Part shown: positions 18,648 to 27,129 of the stretch, one piece after another
How positions within the stretch are numbered: position 1 is the first letter of the stretch
Layout: every line of letters begins with the position of its first letter
Assembly (NCBI GenBank): GCA_019459485.1
Contig: JAIBEZ010000067.1
Location: 1-64,000, forward strand
Reading direction: 5' to 3'
Length of the DNA: 64,000 nt
Origin: Prolixibacteraceae bacterium
GTDB lineage: Bacteria; Bacteroidota; Bacteroidia; Bacteroidales; Prolixibacteraceae
Translations under genes and position numbers: made by a program
Notes under the pieces: model-generated
The model's database searches: none
Seen by the model: only the letters and a program-made list of their open reading frames with translations
Told to the model about the DNA's origin: nothing

Positions 18648-19997
18648 TTAGGCTTTGTGCGCTGTTCCCGGAATTGGCACTTCAAATTGCATGTCAACCG
18701 GACCAAATTCAATTACCTGCGGACCGAGATCCATATCTGATTTGTAAATTTCTTCCCAGGTAACTTTTTTACCGGTGTAAGCCGCAGTACGCGCCATGAT
18801 TGCAGTGAGCGTTGACAAAGCGGTTTCTTCCGCCTGATTTACATACTCCCCGGTGCGTATGGCATGAACAAGGTGCATGTGCTCCTGCACATAAGCCGGA
18901 ATTAATATGTGATTTGTCTCGTTGCCGTTTTCATCTTTCGGGTATTCAAATTTCCATTTTACCGATCCGTCAAGGTTCCAGATGGTATTGGCACAGTTGG
19001 TATAACCTTCGGTACCCATAATGAATTCGCCGGTCGCGTTGGCACAATTGTCAATCTGACGGCACATACTGTGCGAGAAAACACCTGCTCCATAATCAAA
19101 ATCAATACTGAAAAAGTCGTACTGATCGCCTGTTAACCGACGGGCACGGCCACCGTAACCAACGGCGCTTTCCGGTTGTTTGCCAAGGAACCAGTTAATT
19201 ACATCGATGTTGTGAACGTGTGTATCCAGAATATGATCGCCGCACAACCAGCAGAAATTGTTCCAGTTGCGAATCATGTAAGTCATATCGTCCCAGCCTT
19301 CTTCGCGGGTACGGAACCACACATGGTTTTGATTCCAGAAAGCCCTTGCCGAAACCGGTGTTCCGATTGCTCCGTTGGCAACCTGCTGATAGGTTTCAAT
19401 GTAATCCTGCTGATGACGGCGTTGTGTGCCAGTAACCACGTTCAAGCCAACGGCCTGTGCTTTTTTGCCACTGGCAATAATCGACCTGATTCCAACCGGA
19501 TCAACTGCCATGGGTTTTTCCATGAAAACATGTTTGTTCTTTAAAACAGCTTCTTTGAACTGATCGGGCCTGAATTGAGGCGGAGTTGCCAAAATCACCA
19601 CATCAACATCGGCCAGCGCCATCACTTGTTTATATCCTTCAAATCCTGAAAAACAGTTTTCAGCCGGAATTTCCATCTTCAGTTTCGAGAAGCGTTCGCG
19701 GGTTGCATCTATTCTATCCTGAAATACATCAGCCAAAGCAACGATGTGCAAATCGGGTCCGGCACTTATAAAATTTAGAGCTGCGCCTGTTCCGCGGTTA
19801 CCGCATCCGATCAATGCTGCACGCAGTTTTTTACCTTTTGGAGCAGCTTTCAGAATAGGTGGCAATCCCAGCGCTTTTGCATCCTTTGTTTTTTTACATC
19901 CTGAAATCATGGCACTTGCGCCCAATAAACCGATACCGGCCAGAGCGGTCGATTCAAGAAACCTTCTTCTGTTAAAACCTTTATTTGTATTTTCCAT
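18648..19997 (-). CDS. Tat-exported Gfo/Idh/MocA oxidoreductase, lipoprotein type
   Basis: A 449-residue protein. The signal FNRRRFLESTALAGIGLLGA combines a Tat motif with a lipobox-like ISGC, so it is probably exported folded and lipid-anchored. The NAD(P)-binding motif is ALIGCGNRGTGAALNF, the catalytic motif MEKPMAVD, and the substrate domain has WCGDHILDTHVHNIDVINW-like residues (WLCGDHILDTHVHNID). It differs clearly from the neighbouring Gfo/Idh protein, so the two are likely to do successive or complementary steps. The start lies only 14 bp behind the stop of the cytochrome/FGE-like gene, showing co-transcription. Confidence 0.88.
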   Translation of the reverse strand: MENTNKGFNRRRFLESTALAGIGLLGASAMISGCKKTKDAKALGLPPILKAAPKGKKLRAALIGCGNRGTGAALNFISAGPDLHIVALADVFQDRIDATRERFSKLKMEIPAENCFSGFEGYKQVMALADVDVVILATPPQFRPDQFKEAVLKNKHVFMEKPMAVDPVGIRSIIASGKKAQAVGLNVVTGTQRRHQQDYIETYQQVANGAIGTPVSARAFWNQNHVWFRTREEGWDDMTYMIRNWNNFCWLCGDHILDTHVHNIDVINWFLGKQPESAVGYGGRARRLTGDQYDFFSIDFDYGAGVFSHSMCRQIDNCANATGEFIMGTEGYTNCANTIWNLDGSVKWKFEYPKDENGNETNHILIPAYVQEHMHLVHAIRTGEYVNQAEETALSTLTAIMARTAAYTGKKVTWEEIYKSDMDLGPQVIEFGPVDMQFEVPIPGTAHKA

Positions 19998-20011
19998 CGG
20001 GAACTATTTTT

Positions 20012-21538
20012 CTATTTTATACTCTCATCTACTTCACAAACTACCCTGAAACCAATATCGACGCAATCGGAATACCACCAAACACTCTTGGGCATTTGCG
20101 GGTCGGTAACCAACCATGCTTTGGTTTTGGTGAAATCGCGTGCCGCGCTGCGTACGTCCCTGGCATCGCTTTTAAACGAACCGCCTCTGATCACACGTTC
20201 CTGACCTTTTCGGGGACCTTTGGGATTAACCGCACCCTTTTTATACGCTGCATAAGCGGTCGGCGAATAATAATCAGAACAGAATTCATACACATTGCCC
20301 AACATATTTTTCAGGCCAAACGGATTTTCTTTCACCGAACCAGGCTCCTGTGTCTGTGAAGGACTTGTTTCCTTGTAAACCACATACGACTGAATAACAG
20401 CAGTATCGCGGCCAAATATTTTCCTGAAAAATCCTTCGGAAGTGAAATCCTTTGGATTGCCTTCAAAGAAATAAGGTGTTTGATTGCCTCCGCGGGAAGC
20501 GTATTCCCATTCGGCCTCGGTCGGAAGACGGTATTTTTTGCCTGTTTCTTTCGACAGCCACTGGCAATATACATTGGCAGCTTTCCACGTCATCGTGATT
20601 GCCGGACGTGAGCCTTTTCCCCATCCCTGATCGGGTGCGCCCCATGGCGGTGTCGGACCCGAAATGGCATCCACGTTTTCGTTTTCTTCGGCTTCCTTGC
20701 GTCCCTGCGAAGAAGTTGCTTTAAAGAATTCAAGGTATTCGTCCCAGCTGACCTCTACTTTTGCCATAAAAAACCGCGTTAGTTTTACGGGATGTGCAGG
20801 CCCTTCATCGGGTTTCCTAAAAGGTTCCTTTTTCGGACTGCCCATTATAAACTGTCCGCCAGGAATGGCAACCATTTCAAAAGAAAGGCTGGTCCCCGGT
20901 ATCTTTTCAGTAAAGTTGGTGAAGCTGGTAACGGTTGTAGGTTCGGTAAATATTTCAGCAGAAACTGTTGCAGTAACTCCAAAATTTTTGTTGTGCTCAT
21001 GTTTTTTGTTTGGGTCAAAATGCCCAACGTCGAGGTGACAATTCAGGCAACTTACATCGGTTTTGCTTGTCAGAAAACTTAAGTGCGCATTTTCACCGTC
21101 AACACTAAGCGTTTTCGGAAATAAATTCTGATGACATTTTACGCACGATTCGGTATATACAAATTTACTCGCCTTTTCGAGTGTGCGCTTCTCTTCCCAT
21201 TTGTAATCGGCCGAATCCTTGAACAGGAAGCCGTACAAGTCGATGGCTCCATGTTTGGCTTTGGCCACCAACATTCCATGTCCTTTCGGCGGAAGGTGGC
21301 ATTCGACACAATGCACAATTATGCCCGCTTTATTGTCATAATGGGGAGAAAGCTTCCAGCTTTGTTCTGCATGAGGGTGAACATGGCACGACATGCAATA
21401 ATTATCGGTTGAAGTATAAGTAACTACTTTGTTTCCGGCGAACATAAAAATAAAGCCAATTGCCATACCCGTCACAATCACCAATAAAAATGACCTTTTA
21501 CCTGAAAACACCGTACGAACAGAATTCCAAATCTTCAT
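20012..21538 (-). CDS. Fusion of NapC/NrfH-like tetraheme cytochrome and FGE/SUMF1-like domain
   Basis: A 508-residue protein. After one N-terminal membrane helix (residues 17-36) come four haem-binding motifs: CMSCH (48-52), CVECH (77-81), CVKCH (132-136) and CLNCH (164-168), the pattern of NapC/NirT/NrfH quinol dehydrogenases. Residues about 218-505 form a formylglycine-generating-enzyme-type (SUMF1) fold (MVAIPGGQFIMGS, RLPTEAEWEYASRGG, GNVYEFCSDYY, ERVIRGGSF, DIGFRVV). After RGGSF the sequence is KSDARDVRSAARD, without the catalytic cysteine of true FGE, so this domain is likely structural or ligand-binding. I infer a membrane-anchored electron carrier at the periplasmic face. It heads the operon with two exported oxidoreductases. 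Start at ATG 21538, just before the TM helix. Confidence 0.85.
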   Translation of the reverse strand: MKIWNSVRTVFSGKRSFLLVIVTGMAIGFIFMFAGNKVVTYTSTDNYCMSCHVHPHAEQSWKLSPHYDNKAGIIVHCVECHLPPKGHGMLVAKAKHGAIDLYGFLFKDSADYKWEEKRTLEKASKFVYTESCVKCHQNLFPKTLSVDGENAHLSFLTSKTDVSCLNCHLDVGHFDPNKKHEHNKNFGVTATVSAEIFTEPTTVTSFTNFTEKIPGTSLSFEMVAIPGGQFIMGSPKKEPFRKPDEGPAHPVKLTRFFMAKVEVSWDEYLEFFKATSSQGRKEAEENENVDAISGPTPPWGAPDQGWGKGSRPAITMTWKAANVYCQWLSKETGKKYRLPTEAEWEYASRGGNQTPYFFEGNPKDFTSEGFFRKIFGRDTAVIQSYVVYKETSPSQTQEPGSVKENPFGLKNMLGNVYEFCSDYYSPTAYAAYKKGAVNPKGPRKGQERVIRGGSFKSDARDVRSAARDFTKTKAWLVTDPQMPKSVWWYSDCVDIGFRVVCEVDESIK

Positions 21539-21611
21539 AAATCGAGCTGAATTAATCGTTTTACTCTCCGGATGTATAAATAAAGAGTTCACAATCCGTA
21601 AAAAATTAAAT

Positions 21612-21619
21612 CAAATCTA
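21612..21619 (-). promoter_or_regulatory. -7 element TAGATTTG of the cytochrome/Gfo-Idh operon
   Basis: On the minus strand this fits TAnnTTTG exactly, about 75 bp in front of the ATG at 21538. There is no TTTG at the expected -33 place, which is common in activator-dependent promoters. Confidence 0.5.
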
Positions 21620-21639
21620 ATAAAAAGGAATTAGCAGGG

Positions 21640-21694
21640 TTTTAGCTGACGTTTACAATCGGGTTAAAACATGGTTATTTCTGGGTTATTTTTC
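21640..21694 (-). promoter_or_regulatory. Direct-repeat operator, 11-bp period
   Basis: On the plus strand GGTTA begins at 21662, 21673 and 21684, exactly 11 bp apart; GTTTA at 21651 extends the series. On the minus strand this reads as repeated TAACC boxes that end about 20-30 bp upstream of the -7 element. Heptamer-type direct repeats at 11-bp spacing are the typical site of SARP activators, and a SARP-like regulator is encoded next door. Confidence 0.55.
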
Positions 21695-21793
21695 CTGCAT
21701 TAAACATTTTACAAATACATTAAACGCAATGATATTGAGAATAATACAAAATAAAAAACAAAAATTAACCCTGCTTTATAACATGTTTATTTT

Positions 21794-24352
21794 TCAGGCA
21801 ATCAGTTCTTCAAATTTGACTGAAAATTTCTCTCCATACATCTCTTCATAGAGTACGCAAAAACGGTCAAAAGTAAAACGGGCAAGATTATAGTTGTTCT
21901 GTTTAATCAAAACCTTCAGTTTAAAAGCCAGTGCCTGATCATTCACCGGATCGGTCACCAGAATACGGTCGCTTAATTTCAGGATCAATTCGTTGTCGCG
22001 TTCAATGGTCAGTTCGTTGATGAATTTCAGGAGAATGTCAACAATATTATTCCCGACAAATCCCTTAAAATCGTCGAGCCAGTCGTACGATTCACCTTTG
22101 AAAAGTTCGCCTTCCTGGATGATGTGATAAAAATTCAGGTTAAAATCAGTGTCCTGATTTTTTTCACGTTTCAGGAGTTTTAAACATTCGGTGTAATCAC
22201 AGTAAACCGATCCGCCAAATGCCATTGACCACCGATCGATGTGAAAATTAATCTGCACCGAATCAAGAGATTCAAGAATCAGTCTCAACTTTCGAATCGT
22301 CACACCGCGACTGTTTTTTGCGCTTTGCGACGAATGTCCCATCCAAAGAATATCGGTGAGTTCCTTCGTTGAAATGCCGTTTTTATTGCGTTGCGAATAC
22401 AAAAGGATAATCAGGAACAACTGTTTCAACTTCGGAGTGAACTGACTACTTATGTCGATGCCGGATTTGTCGAGCACTTTAAAATCGCCAAATAACTGAA
22501 TATAATTTGCTTCCGGTTTGTGGATCATGGCTTTTTCGATGCTGCGTATCTTTTCTGCCGGGGATGTCTGTTTTTTAAATTTCCTGAAAGGGATTCTTAA
22601 ATAGCCAATTATCAGCATAGCGAGAACAAGTAATGCCACTGAAATGCGGGATAGAATGGGATAAAGAATAAAGACATTTTTTATGGGTACGATTTCGATC
22701 ACTTCCTTGCTCATACCCCAAATTTCCTCTTCGCCCAGCGCCCTCGACCAAATACTCAAATTGTCAATTGCCCCGTACATGTTTGACGACCAGTTAAACC
22801 CGGCAACTCCGATGTAAAGATTTTCGCGCCCTTTGTATGCGGGATGCCCCAGAGAGCGGCTATCGAGTTTCCCATTTACAAAAATGGCTTGTTCTCCGCT
22901 CAATTTGTTGTATCTCCAAACCAAATGGTACCATTTCCCTGCTTCGAGTATTTTATTACCCCGCAAGTCGTTGTTGTAAAATCCAAAATATGGTTTCTTG
23001 TCCCTTACCAAAAGGTGAATTCCCTGCTGGTAGGAATTGTTTTTTGTTCCGATGATGCAGTAATCACTTTTATTGGGTTGATATTCCTTGATTTTTATCC
23101 AGGCAGCAACGGAAAAATCATGATCACGTACTTTGAATTCTTCCGCGCCGGGAAGTATAATATAGCTGTTCTCCCCAAACTCTGCCACAGAAGAGCGGAC
23201 TGAATCATTTGTAAAATTTACATTTTCAGCCTTACCATTGAACCCGTTTATACTGAAGTCGCGGCTTTCCTTTGCAAAAGTATAATGACCTTCCAGATTG
23301 TCGGTAATCTCAAGCGAGGTGGCAATAAAATGCTGAACAATACTCTGGTTTGGTTCATTGAATGTGGCAGATTCAGGCGTAAAACGAAAACCAGGACTTT
23401 TAGGCGCCAAAACCAGGTTGTCGCCCGGTCCAACAGGGAAACAATATTTTCCGCTTGTCAGGCTCCCGGTTCTTTCCCAGTTGACATAGTCGAGGATTTG
23501 TGCATTATAGGTAACTGTACCCTTTATGATTTTGAAGCCGCGCAAATAAGACACAACACCCACAATCCAGCTCTCGTAACGATCGAGCATCACAAAATTG
23601 GGTGTTTTACCTGTATTCGACCATGTATTTTTTATGTGCTCAATCAGGTAAGGATTTTGGTTGGTATCATAGTTGAAATCATTGGCACTTTGGGACTTTC
23701 TGGGAAAATTATAGTCATTGTAAATCAGCAGACTGTTTTTGGGGTCGCCTTTCAGAAATTCGCCTTTAAAAACCGGAGCTTCCCAAATGGAGAAGTACGG
23801 CTCAACTGCGTGATTCCATACATAATGAAGCCAATCAGGGCTGTTTCTGTGTTCCTGCATTGCGAAAATCACCAGTCTCCTGTTCGCGCCGGTCATCTTA
23901 TTTAGTGATTCCCAGCCTTCCCTCGCATCATAAGAATACAAATACCGATCAATGCCCAATTCCTGAAAAAGTTCGCTCAACTCATTTACATTGGTGCTGA
24001 AATCAAGAAAAAGAGTCAGTATTTTGTCAGGCTTGTTGTCCAGATAATTCTTGATTTCATTCATGGTTTGCCTGAAGGAAATAGAAGATCCATCTGATTT
24101 TTTTATCATGAGCTGATTTTCCTGTTTTTCCCATTCCAGGTATAGCCTGAACCCGCCGATATTTTGATTAAGAAGTTCCTGAATGGTTCGGGGTTCGTTG
24201 AGATTGGCATCAACACCCGAAAAGTTCGAAATCACAAAAATTGTTTCATCGTAAAGTTTTACGGAAGTATTGTCATTGGCATAGGCACTTATGGCCAAAC
24301 CGGAACAAACCATGTAAAAAATTACAACGAAAAAACGAATCTCTGCCCTCAT
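21794..24352 (-). CDS. Transmembrane one-component regulator: PLC-like, LamG, TM, SARP-like DNA-binding domain
   Basis: An 852-residue protein with a signal peptide (MRAEIRFFVVIFYMVCSG). Residues about 35-270 resemble the X region of PI-specific phospholipase C (LNQNIGGFRLYLEWEKQ, LTLFLDF, TGKTPNFVMLDRYE) but lack the catalytic histidine positions. Residues 355-545 form a LamG/concanavalin-like domain (FSVAAWIKI, GKWYHLVWRY, YGAIDNLSIWSRAL). One helix spans the membrane at 565-587. The cytoplasmic part has an OmpR/SARP winged helix (618-718: IQLFGDFKVLD, TPKLKQLFLIILLYSQRN, STKELTDILW) and a BTAD-like tail. I infer a membrane sensor that binds an extracytoplasmic glycan or lipid and activates genes directly. 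A paralogue is at 53488-55803. Confidence 0.8.
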   Translation of the reverse strand: MRAEIRFFVVIFYMVCSGLAISAYANDNTSVKLYDETIFVISNFSGVDANLNEPRTIQELLNQNIGGFRLYLEWEKQENQLMIKKSDGSSISFRQTMNEIKNYLDNKPDKILTLFLDFSTNVNELSELFQELGIDRYLYSYDAREGWESLNKMTGANRRLVIFAMQEHRNSPDWLHYVWNHAVEPYFSIWEAPVFKGEFLKGDPKNSLLIYNDYNFPRKSQSANDFNYDTNQNPYLIEHIKNTWSNTGKTPNFVMLDRYESWIVGVVSYLRGFKIIKGTVTYNAQILDYVNWERTGSLTSGKYCFPVGPGDNLVLAPKSPGFRFTPESATFNEPNQSIVQHFIATSLEITDNLEGHYTFAKESRDFSINGFNGKAENVNFTNDSVRSSVAEFGENSYIILPGAEEFKVRDHDFSVAAWIKIKEYQPNKSDYCIIGTKNNSYQQGIHLLVRDKKPYFGFYNNDLRGNKILEAGKWYHLVWRYNKLSGEQAIFVNGKLDSRSLGHPAYKGRENLYIGVAGFNWSSNMYGAIDNLSIWSRALGEEEIWGMSKEVIEIVPIKNVFILYPILSRISVALLVLAMLIIGYLRIPFRKFKKQTSPAEKIRSIEKAMIHKPEANYIQLFGDFKVLDKSGIDISSQFTPKLKQLFLIILLYSQRNKNGISTKELTDILWMGHSSQSAKNSRGVTIRKLRLILESLDSVQINFHIDRWSMAFGGSVYCDYTECLKLLKREKNQDTDFNLNFYHIIQEGELFKGESYDWLDDFKGFVGNNIVDILLKFINELTIERDNELILKLSDRILVTDPVNDQALAFKLKVLIKQNNYNLARFTFDRFCVLYEEMYGEKFSVKFEELIA

Positions 24353-24418
24353 CTTATTTTTTTGAATTTCAAATTTAGACGATTTATTCACGAAACAGGA
24401 AAGAAACGAAAAAATTTA

Positions 24419-24426
24419 TATTTTTG
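24419..24426 (+). promoter_or_regulatory. -7 element TATTTTTG of tRNA-Val
   Basis: A TAnnTTTG match 14 bp in front of the tRNA 5' end. Confidence 0.5.
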
Positions 24427-24440
24427 TGGCGCAATAATAA

Positions 24441-24515
24441 GGGCTGTTAGCTCAGTTGGTTTAGAGCATTACCTTGACAGGGTAGGGGTCACTGGTTCGA
24501 ATCCAGTACAGCCCA
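24441..24515 (+). tRNA. tRNA-Val(GAC)
   Basis: A complete 75-base cloverleaf. The acceptor stem GGGCTGT pairs with ACAGCCC, the D arm is GCTC...GAGC, the anticodon stem TTACC/GGTAG holds the loop TTGACAG with anticodon GAC, and the T arm is ACTGG-TTCGAAT-CCAGT. The CCA end is not encoded. A strong terminator follows. Confidence 0.95.
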
Positions 24516-24539
24516 CTTTTTGGGAATCCAAATCGAATC

Positions 24540-24578
24540 AAAATCCATTAAATCGTTGATTTAATGGATTTTATATTT
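24540..24578 (+). terminator. Terminator behind tRNA-Val
   Basis: A perfect 14-bp stem (24540-24553 with 24559-24572) with a 5-base loop, followed by TATTTTT. Confidence 0.8.
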
Positions 24579-24712
24579 TTATCTTATACCAAAATAATCC
24601 AATTCATATCAAGTGATTCGTGAGTAATTCCGTGAGTAGATTTTTTGTAGTAAGTTTACTCACAGAAACCTCTGTAATAATTAGCTCATTTTGATACGGT
24701 TGCACTGAATAT

Positions 24713-25498
24713 TTATCTCATCTCCTGAAAAAATTCTCCGACGGAGAGAATGCGCTCGCTGTTTTTTTTGTTGAACAACAGATGCTCAAAGTCTCGCTGT
24801 TTCATGTTCAGGTTCACTGCTTTTAACATTTCTGCCGTTGCGGCTTTCAGTTCGTCGAGATTATGGATATCATGTTTTTCAGCAAGAAATGAGTAGTCAG
24901 CTTTGGTTTGTGCAAGCAAGAACATTGCATCATAAAAATCGCGCCCTTTATGTCGGGTAAGCATAGCCGAGAGTTTCATAGAACACAAAACGCCATCTGA
25001 AGGCACAGGAAAAGGAAAATAGAAGCCACACCCTTTGATATTGACCATTACACGCTCATAAAACAGTTGTTGATCCTGACTTTCCACTTTTATCAAAAAA
25101 CGCTCATCCCGATGACCGGTCAATCCCATGTCAAACAACAGCTCCGGAAAATGGATGCTTCGCCGGAAGGCCTTCAATCGCTCGTTTTCACGATCCTTGA
25201 CTTCGGCACGCAGACCGCTCCTCTGCAAAAAATGCAAAATAGCATTGGTCATTTCAAAAAACTCCTCCTTTGAAAGATTCTTGCAGTCAAAATCCAGATC
25301 CTCCGAGAAGCGGTCAATCCCCTTAACGAGACGAAGATTTGTCCCACCAATAAAAATAATTTTTCCAACATAAGGTGTATTTGAAAGAAAATCAAGGATA
25401 AGAAGCTGAAGATATTCTTTCAGCATGTGCTTTTGAAAAGAAGCATTGTCCCTAAATTCAGCAGGAAAATAATTTTTTATCAATTCCAGTTGTATCAT
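24713..25498 (-). CDS. AbiEii-type nucleotidyltransferase toxin
   Basis: A 261-residue member of the AbiEii/AbiGii family (DUF1814-type). The nucleotidyltransferase motif FIGGTNLRLVKGIDRFSEDLDFD carries the GG(T/S) and DxD pair, and SAMLTRHKGRDFYDAMFLL carries the conserved lysine and RDxYD. AbiEii-type toxins add nucleotides to tRNA and stop growth, causing abortive infection in phage defence. It overlaps its antitoxin gene by four bases (ATGA), the type IV toxin-antitoxin layout. It lies just behind a tRNA gene, a frequent place for defence genes. Confidence 0.88.
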   Translation of the reverse strand: MIQLELIKNYFPAEFRDNASFQKHMLKEYLQLLILDFLSNTPYVGKIIFIGGTNLRLVKGIDRFSEDLDFDCKNLSKEEFFEMTNAILHFLQRSGLRAEVKDRENERLKAFRRSIHFPELLFDMGLTGHRDERFLIKVESQDQQLFYERVMVNIKGCGFYFPFPVPSDGVLCSMKLSAMLTRHKGRDFYDAMFLLAQTKADYSFLAEKHDIHNLDELKAATAEMLKAVNLNMKQRDFEHLLFNKKNSERILSVGEFFQEMR

Positions 25499-26112
25499 AT
25501 ACCGTATGCATTAATCAATAGTCGCACCCTCTTTTCAAGTGCTTTGTTTTCAAATTTTAACGTATATTCCTCCAATCGTTCGCGGTCGAGTTCATCCTGC
25601 ATAAAATCTTCATCCAGACGCAAATCTTCCAACTCTTGCCCAGTGTTGTAGAATGGATAGAGATAGAGTAAGTCTAGCAGAGCCTTCTCTGGTCTGGCAA
25701 GTTGAAACGTCCGCCCGTCAGCGATGGGTTTAAGATCATATCCAAACATCAGATCTTGTTTTACGCTTTTGTAGCCATACTCTCCAAAATCATTGGTGAA
25801 ACTTAACGTTTTCAGTGATGTCACGCTTGTTATCTGTACTACAGCTTCCGGAATCATTCCATAAAATGCCAGCGCAGTATGGAGGCTCACATAAGAGGGG
25901 CGGTAGATGCGGTTGGCAAAGTAAAGCGCAAAATTTGGTTTGCCCTTGTATTCCGGGAATGTGTAATATCCTTGCCTCAAACGTAACAGAAGACCTTTTT
26001 TGGCCCAACGAACAAAGTTATTCCGGTCGAAGCCCGGCTTCCACGCATAAACCTGGTGGATATTGAAACATCCCAGGTCAAACATCCTGTTTTTGAACTC
26101 TAAATAATTCAT
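25495..26112 (-). CDS. AbiEi-type antitoxin
   Basis: A 205-residue protein upstream of the AbiEii toxin. The N-terminal half has a winged-helix-like part (FDRNNFVRWAKKGLLLRLRQGYYTF) followed by RIYRPSYVSLHTALAFYGMIPEAV, the conserved core of AbiEi antitoxins; the motif ARPEKALLDLLYL is also typical. It probably represses the pair by binding its promoter and prevents toxin damage. The 4-bp overlap with the toxin fits coupled translation. The 184-bp gap upstream (26113-26296) shows no further gene. Confidence 0.85.
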   Translation of the reverse strand: MNYLEFKNRMFDLGCFNIHQVYAWKPGFDRNNFVRWAKKGLLLRLRQGYYTFPEYKGKPNFALYFANRIYRPSYVSLHTALAFYGMIPEAVVQITSVTSLKTLSFTNDFGEYGYKSVKQDLMFGYDLKPIADGRTFQLARPEKALLDLLYLYPFYNTGQELEDLRLDEDFMQDELDRERLEEYTLKFENKALEKRVRLLINAYGI

Positions 26113-26296
26113 TTCCAGTAGAAATAGCAGTTAAAAATCTATAAGTACTTTAATTCTTACAAAACATCAGTTCTGACAGTAAATAAATCTATTTCTGTTT
26201 TGCAGCAAAAATAGTGCATTTTAGAAATAAAACAAAAATCATCTAGAAAAATATCGCACACAGTTCAATACATCAATGTTGCATCCGTCAGGGTAC

Positions 26297-27094
26297 CTAT
26301 TTCGGAATTTGCCCTATTTTTTCTTCCAGGTTCCTGATGGCCATTAACACTGTCGCCATTTCGGTTCGGGTCTCCGGAAATTCACGGCTGGTATAGGCAT
26401 AAAACCGCCATATTTCCATCACATCGCTGGCTTCAACTGAATATGGTTTGTATTCGGGATTGAGCGATTTCAAAAGAATCGTGCTTTCCGGATTCATCGT
26501 CACCATCTTAAATACAAAATCCTGCTGACCTTTCAGAATAACAATACATGGAGTATCTGCTTTGATGGCCGTCCAGTCCGGCACGTACTGAGCAATGATA
26601 TCGCTGTCTTCCGGTACAGGTAACATGGAATCTCCCGTTGATGGGAAAATGCGGAACGTTCCGTCCGCCGGAAGGTTGGGCAGTGAATACTTCGGTAATG
26701 ATGCAATAAACTCAGGATCATTGTACCCGGCCATGTAACCGGCTTTTGCCTTTACCGGAACATATTCTACATTTTCATTATTCGAGCGGTCAACAGAAAT
26801 CGCCAGCACCCGCAGGTTTCCGCCCCGGATATACACATCATTTCCGGCTTCCAGCTCCCGCATTTTTAGCTCACCCAATTTCGAAAGGTCAATCTTCAGC
26901 AAGGAGTCAATGCTTATTTTGAAGAATTCAGAAAATTTCAGGTAATCCTCCGGCTGAGGAGATTTGGTATTACCTGTCTCAATGGCAGCAAGCTTTGCAC
27001 GGGTCAACTCCAGCCTGGCAGCAAGGGTTTCCTGGCTCAATTTCTTACGATCACGAAGAAATTTTATATTTCCGGCGAAAAAAAATCGTTGCAT
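26297..27094 (-). CDS. XRE-type repressor with S24 (LexA-like) self-cleaving domain
   Basis: A 265-residue regulator. Residues about 8-65 are a lambda-repressor-like helix-turn-helix (LSQETLAARLELTRAKLAAIETG). The C-terminal half is a LexA/S24 domain: the cleavage region KAKAGYMAGY, the nucleophile in STGDSMLP, and the general-base lysine in DFVFKMVT. Such repressors cut themselves when bound to RecA filaments. The gene is divergent from imuA-imuB-dnaE2, and two inverted repeats lie between them, so this is the likely DNA-damage switch for the mutasome. Confidence 0.85.
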   Translation of the reverse strand: MQRFFFAGNIKFLRDRKKLSQETLAARLELTRAKLAAIETGNTKSPQPEDYLKFSEFFKISIDSLLKIDLSKLGELKMRELEAGNDVYIRGGNLRVLAISVDRSNNENVEYVPVKAKAGYMAGYNDPEFIASLPKYSLPNLPADGTFRIFPSTGDSMLPVPEDSDIIAQYVPDWTAIKADTPCIVILKGQQDFVFKMVTMNPESTILLKSLNPEYKPYSVEASDVMEIWRFYAYTSREFPETRTEMATVLMAIRNLEEKIGQIPK

Positions 27095-27106
27095 TTCAGT
27101 ATTTGT

Positions 27107-27125
27107 TTGTTATATTTAGAAACAA
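27107..27125. promoter_or_regulatory. Operator-like inverted repeat, copy 1
   Basis: TTGTT-N8-AAACAA lies between the repressor gene and imuA; it matches copy 2, whose centre is 23 bp away, in arm sequence and length. Confidence 0.5.
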
Positions 27126-27129
27126 AGCA

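Noticed and set aside
20012-20890. Reading the SUMF1-like part as an active formylglycine-generating enzyme
   Set aside because: The active-site cysteine expected after RGGSF is absent, and no sulfatase gene is in the window.
24441-27094. A complete integrated element starting at tRNA-Val
   Set aside because: There is no integrase and no second copy of the tRNA 3' end in the window; only a weak scar signal remains.
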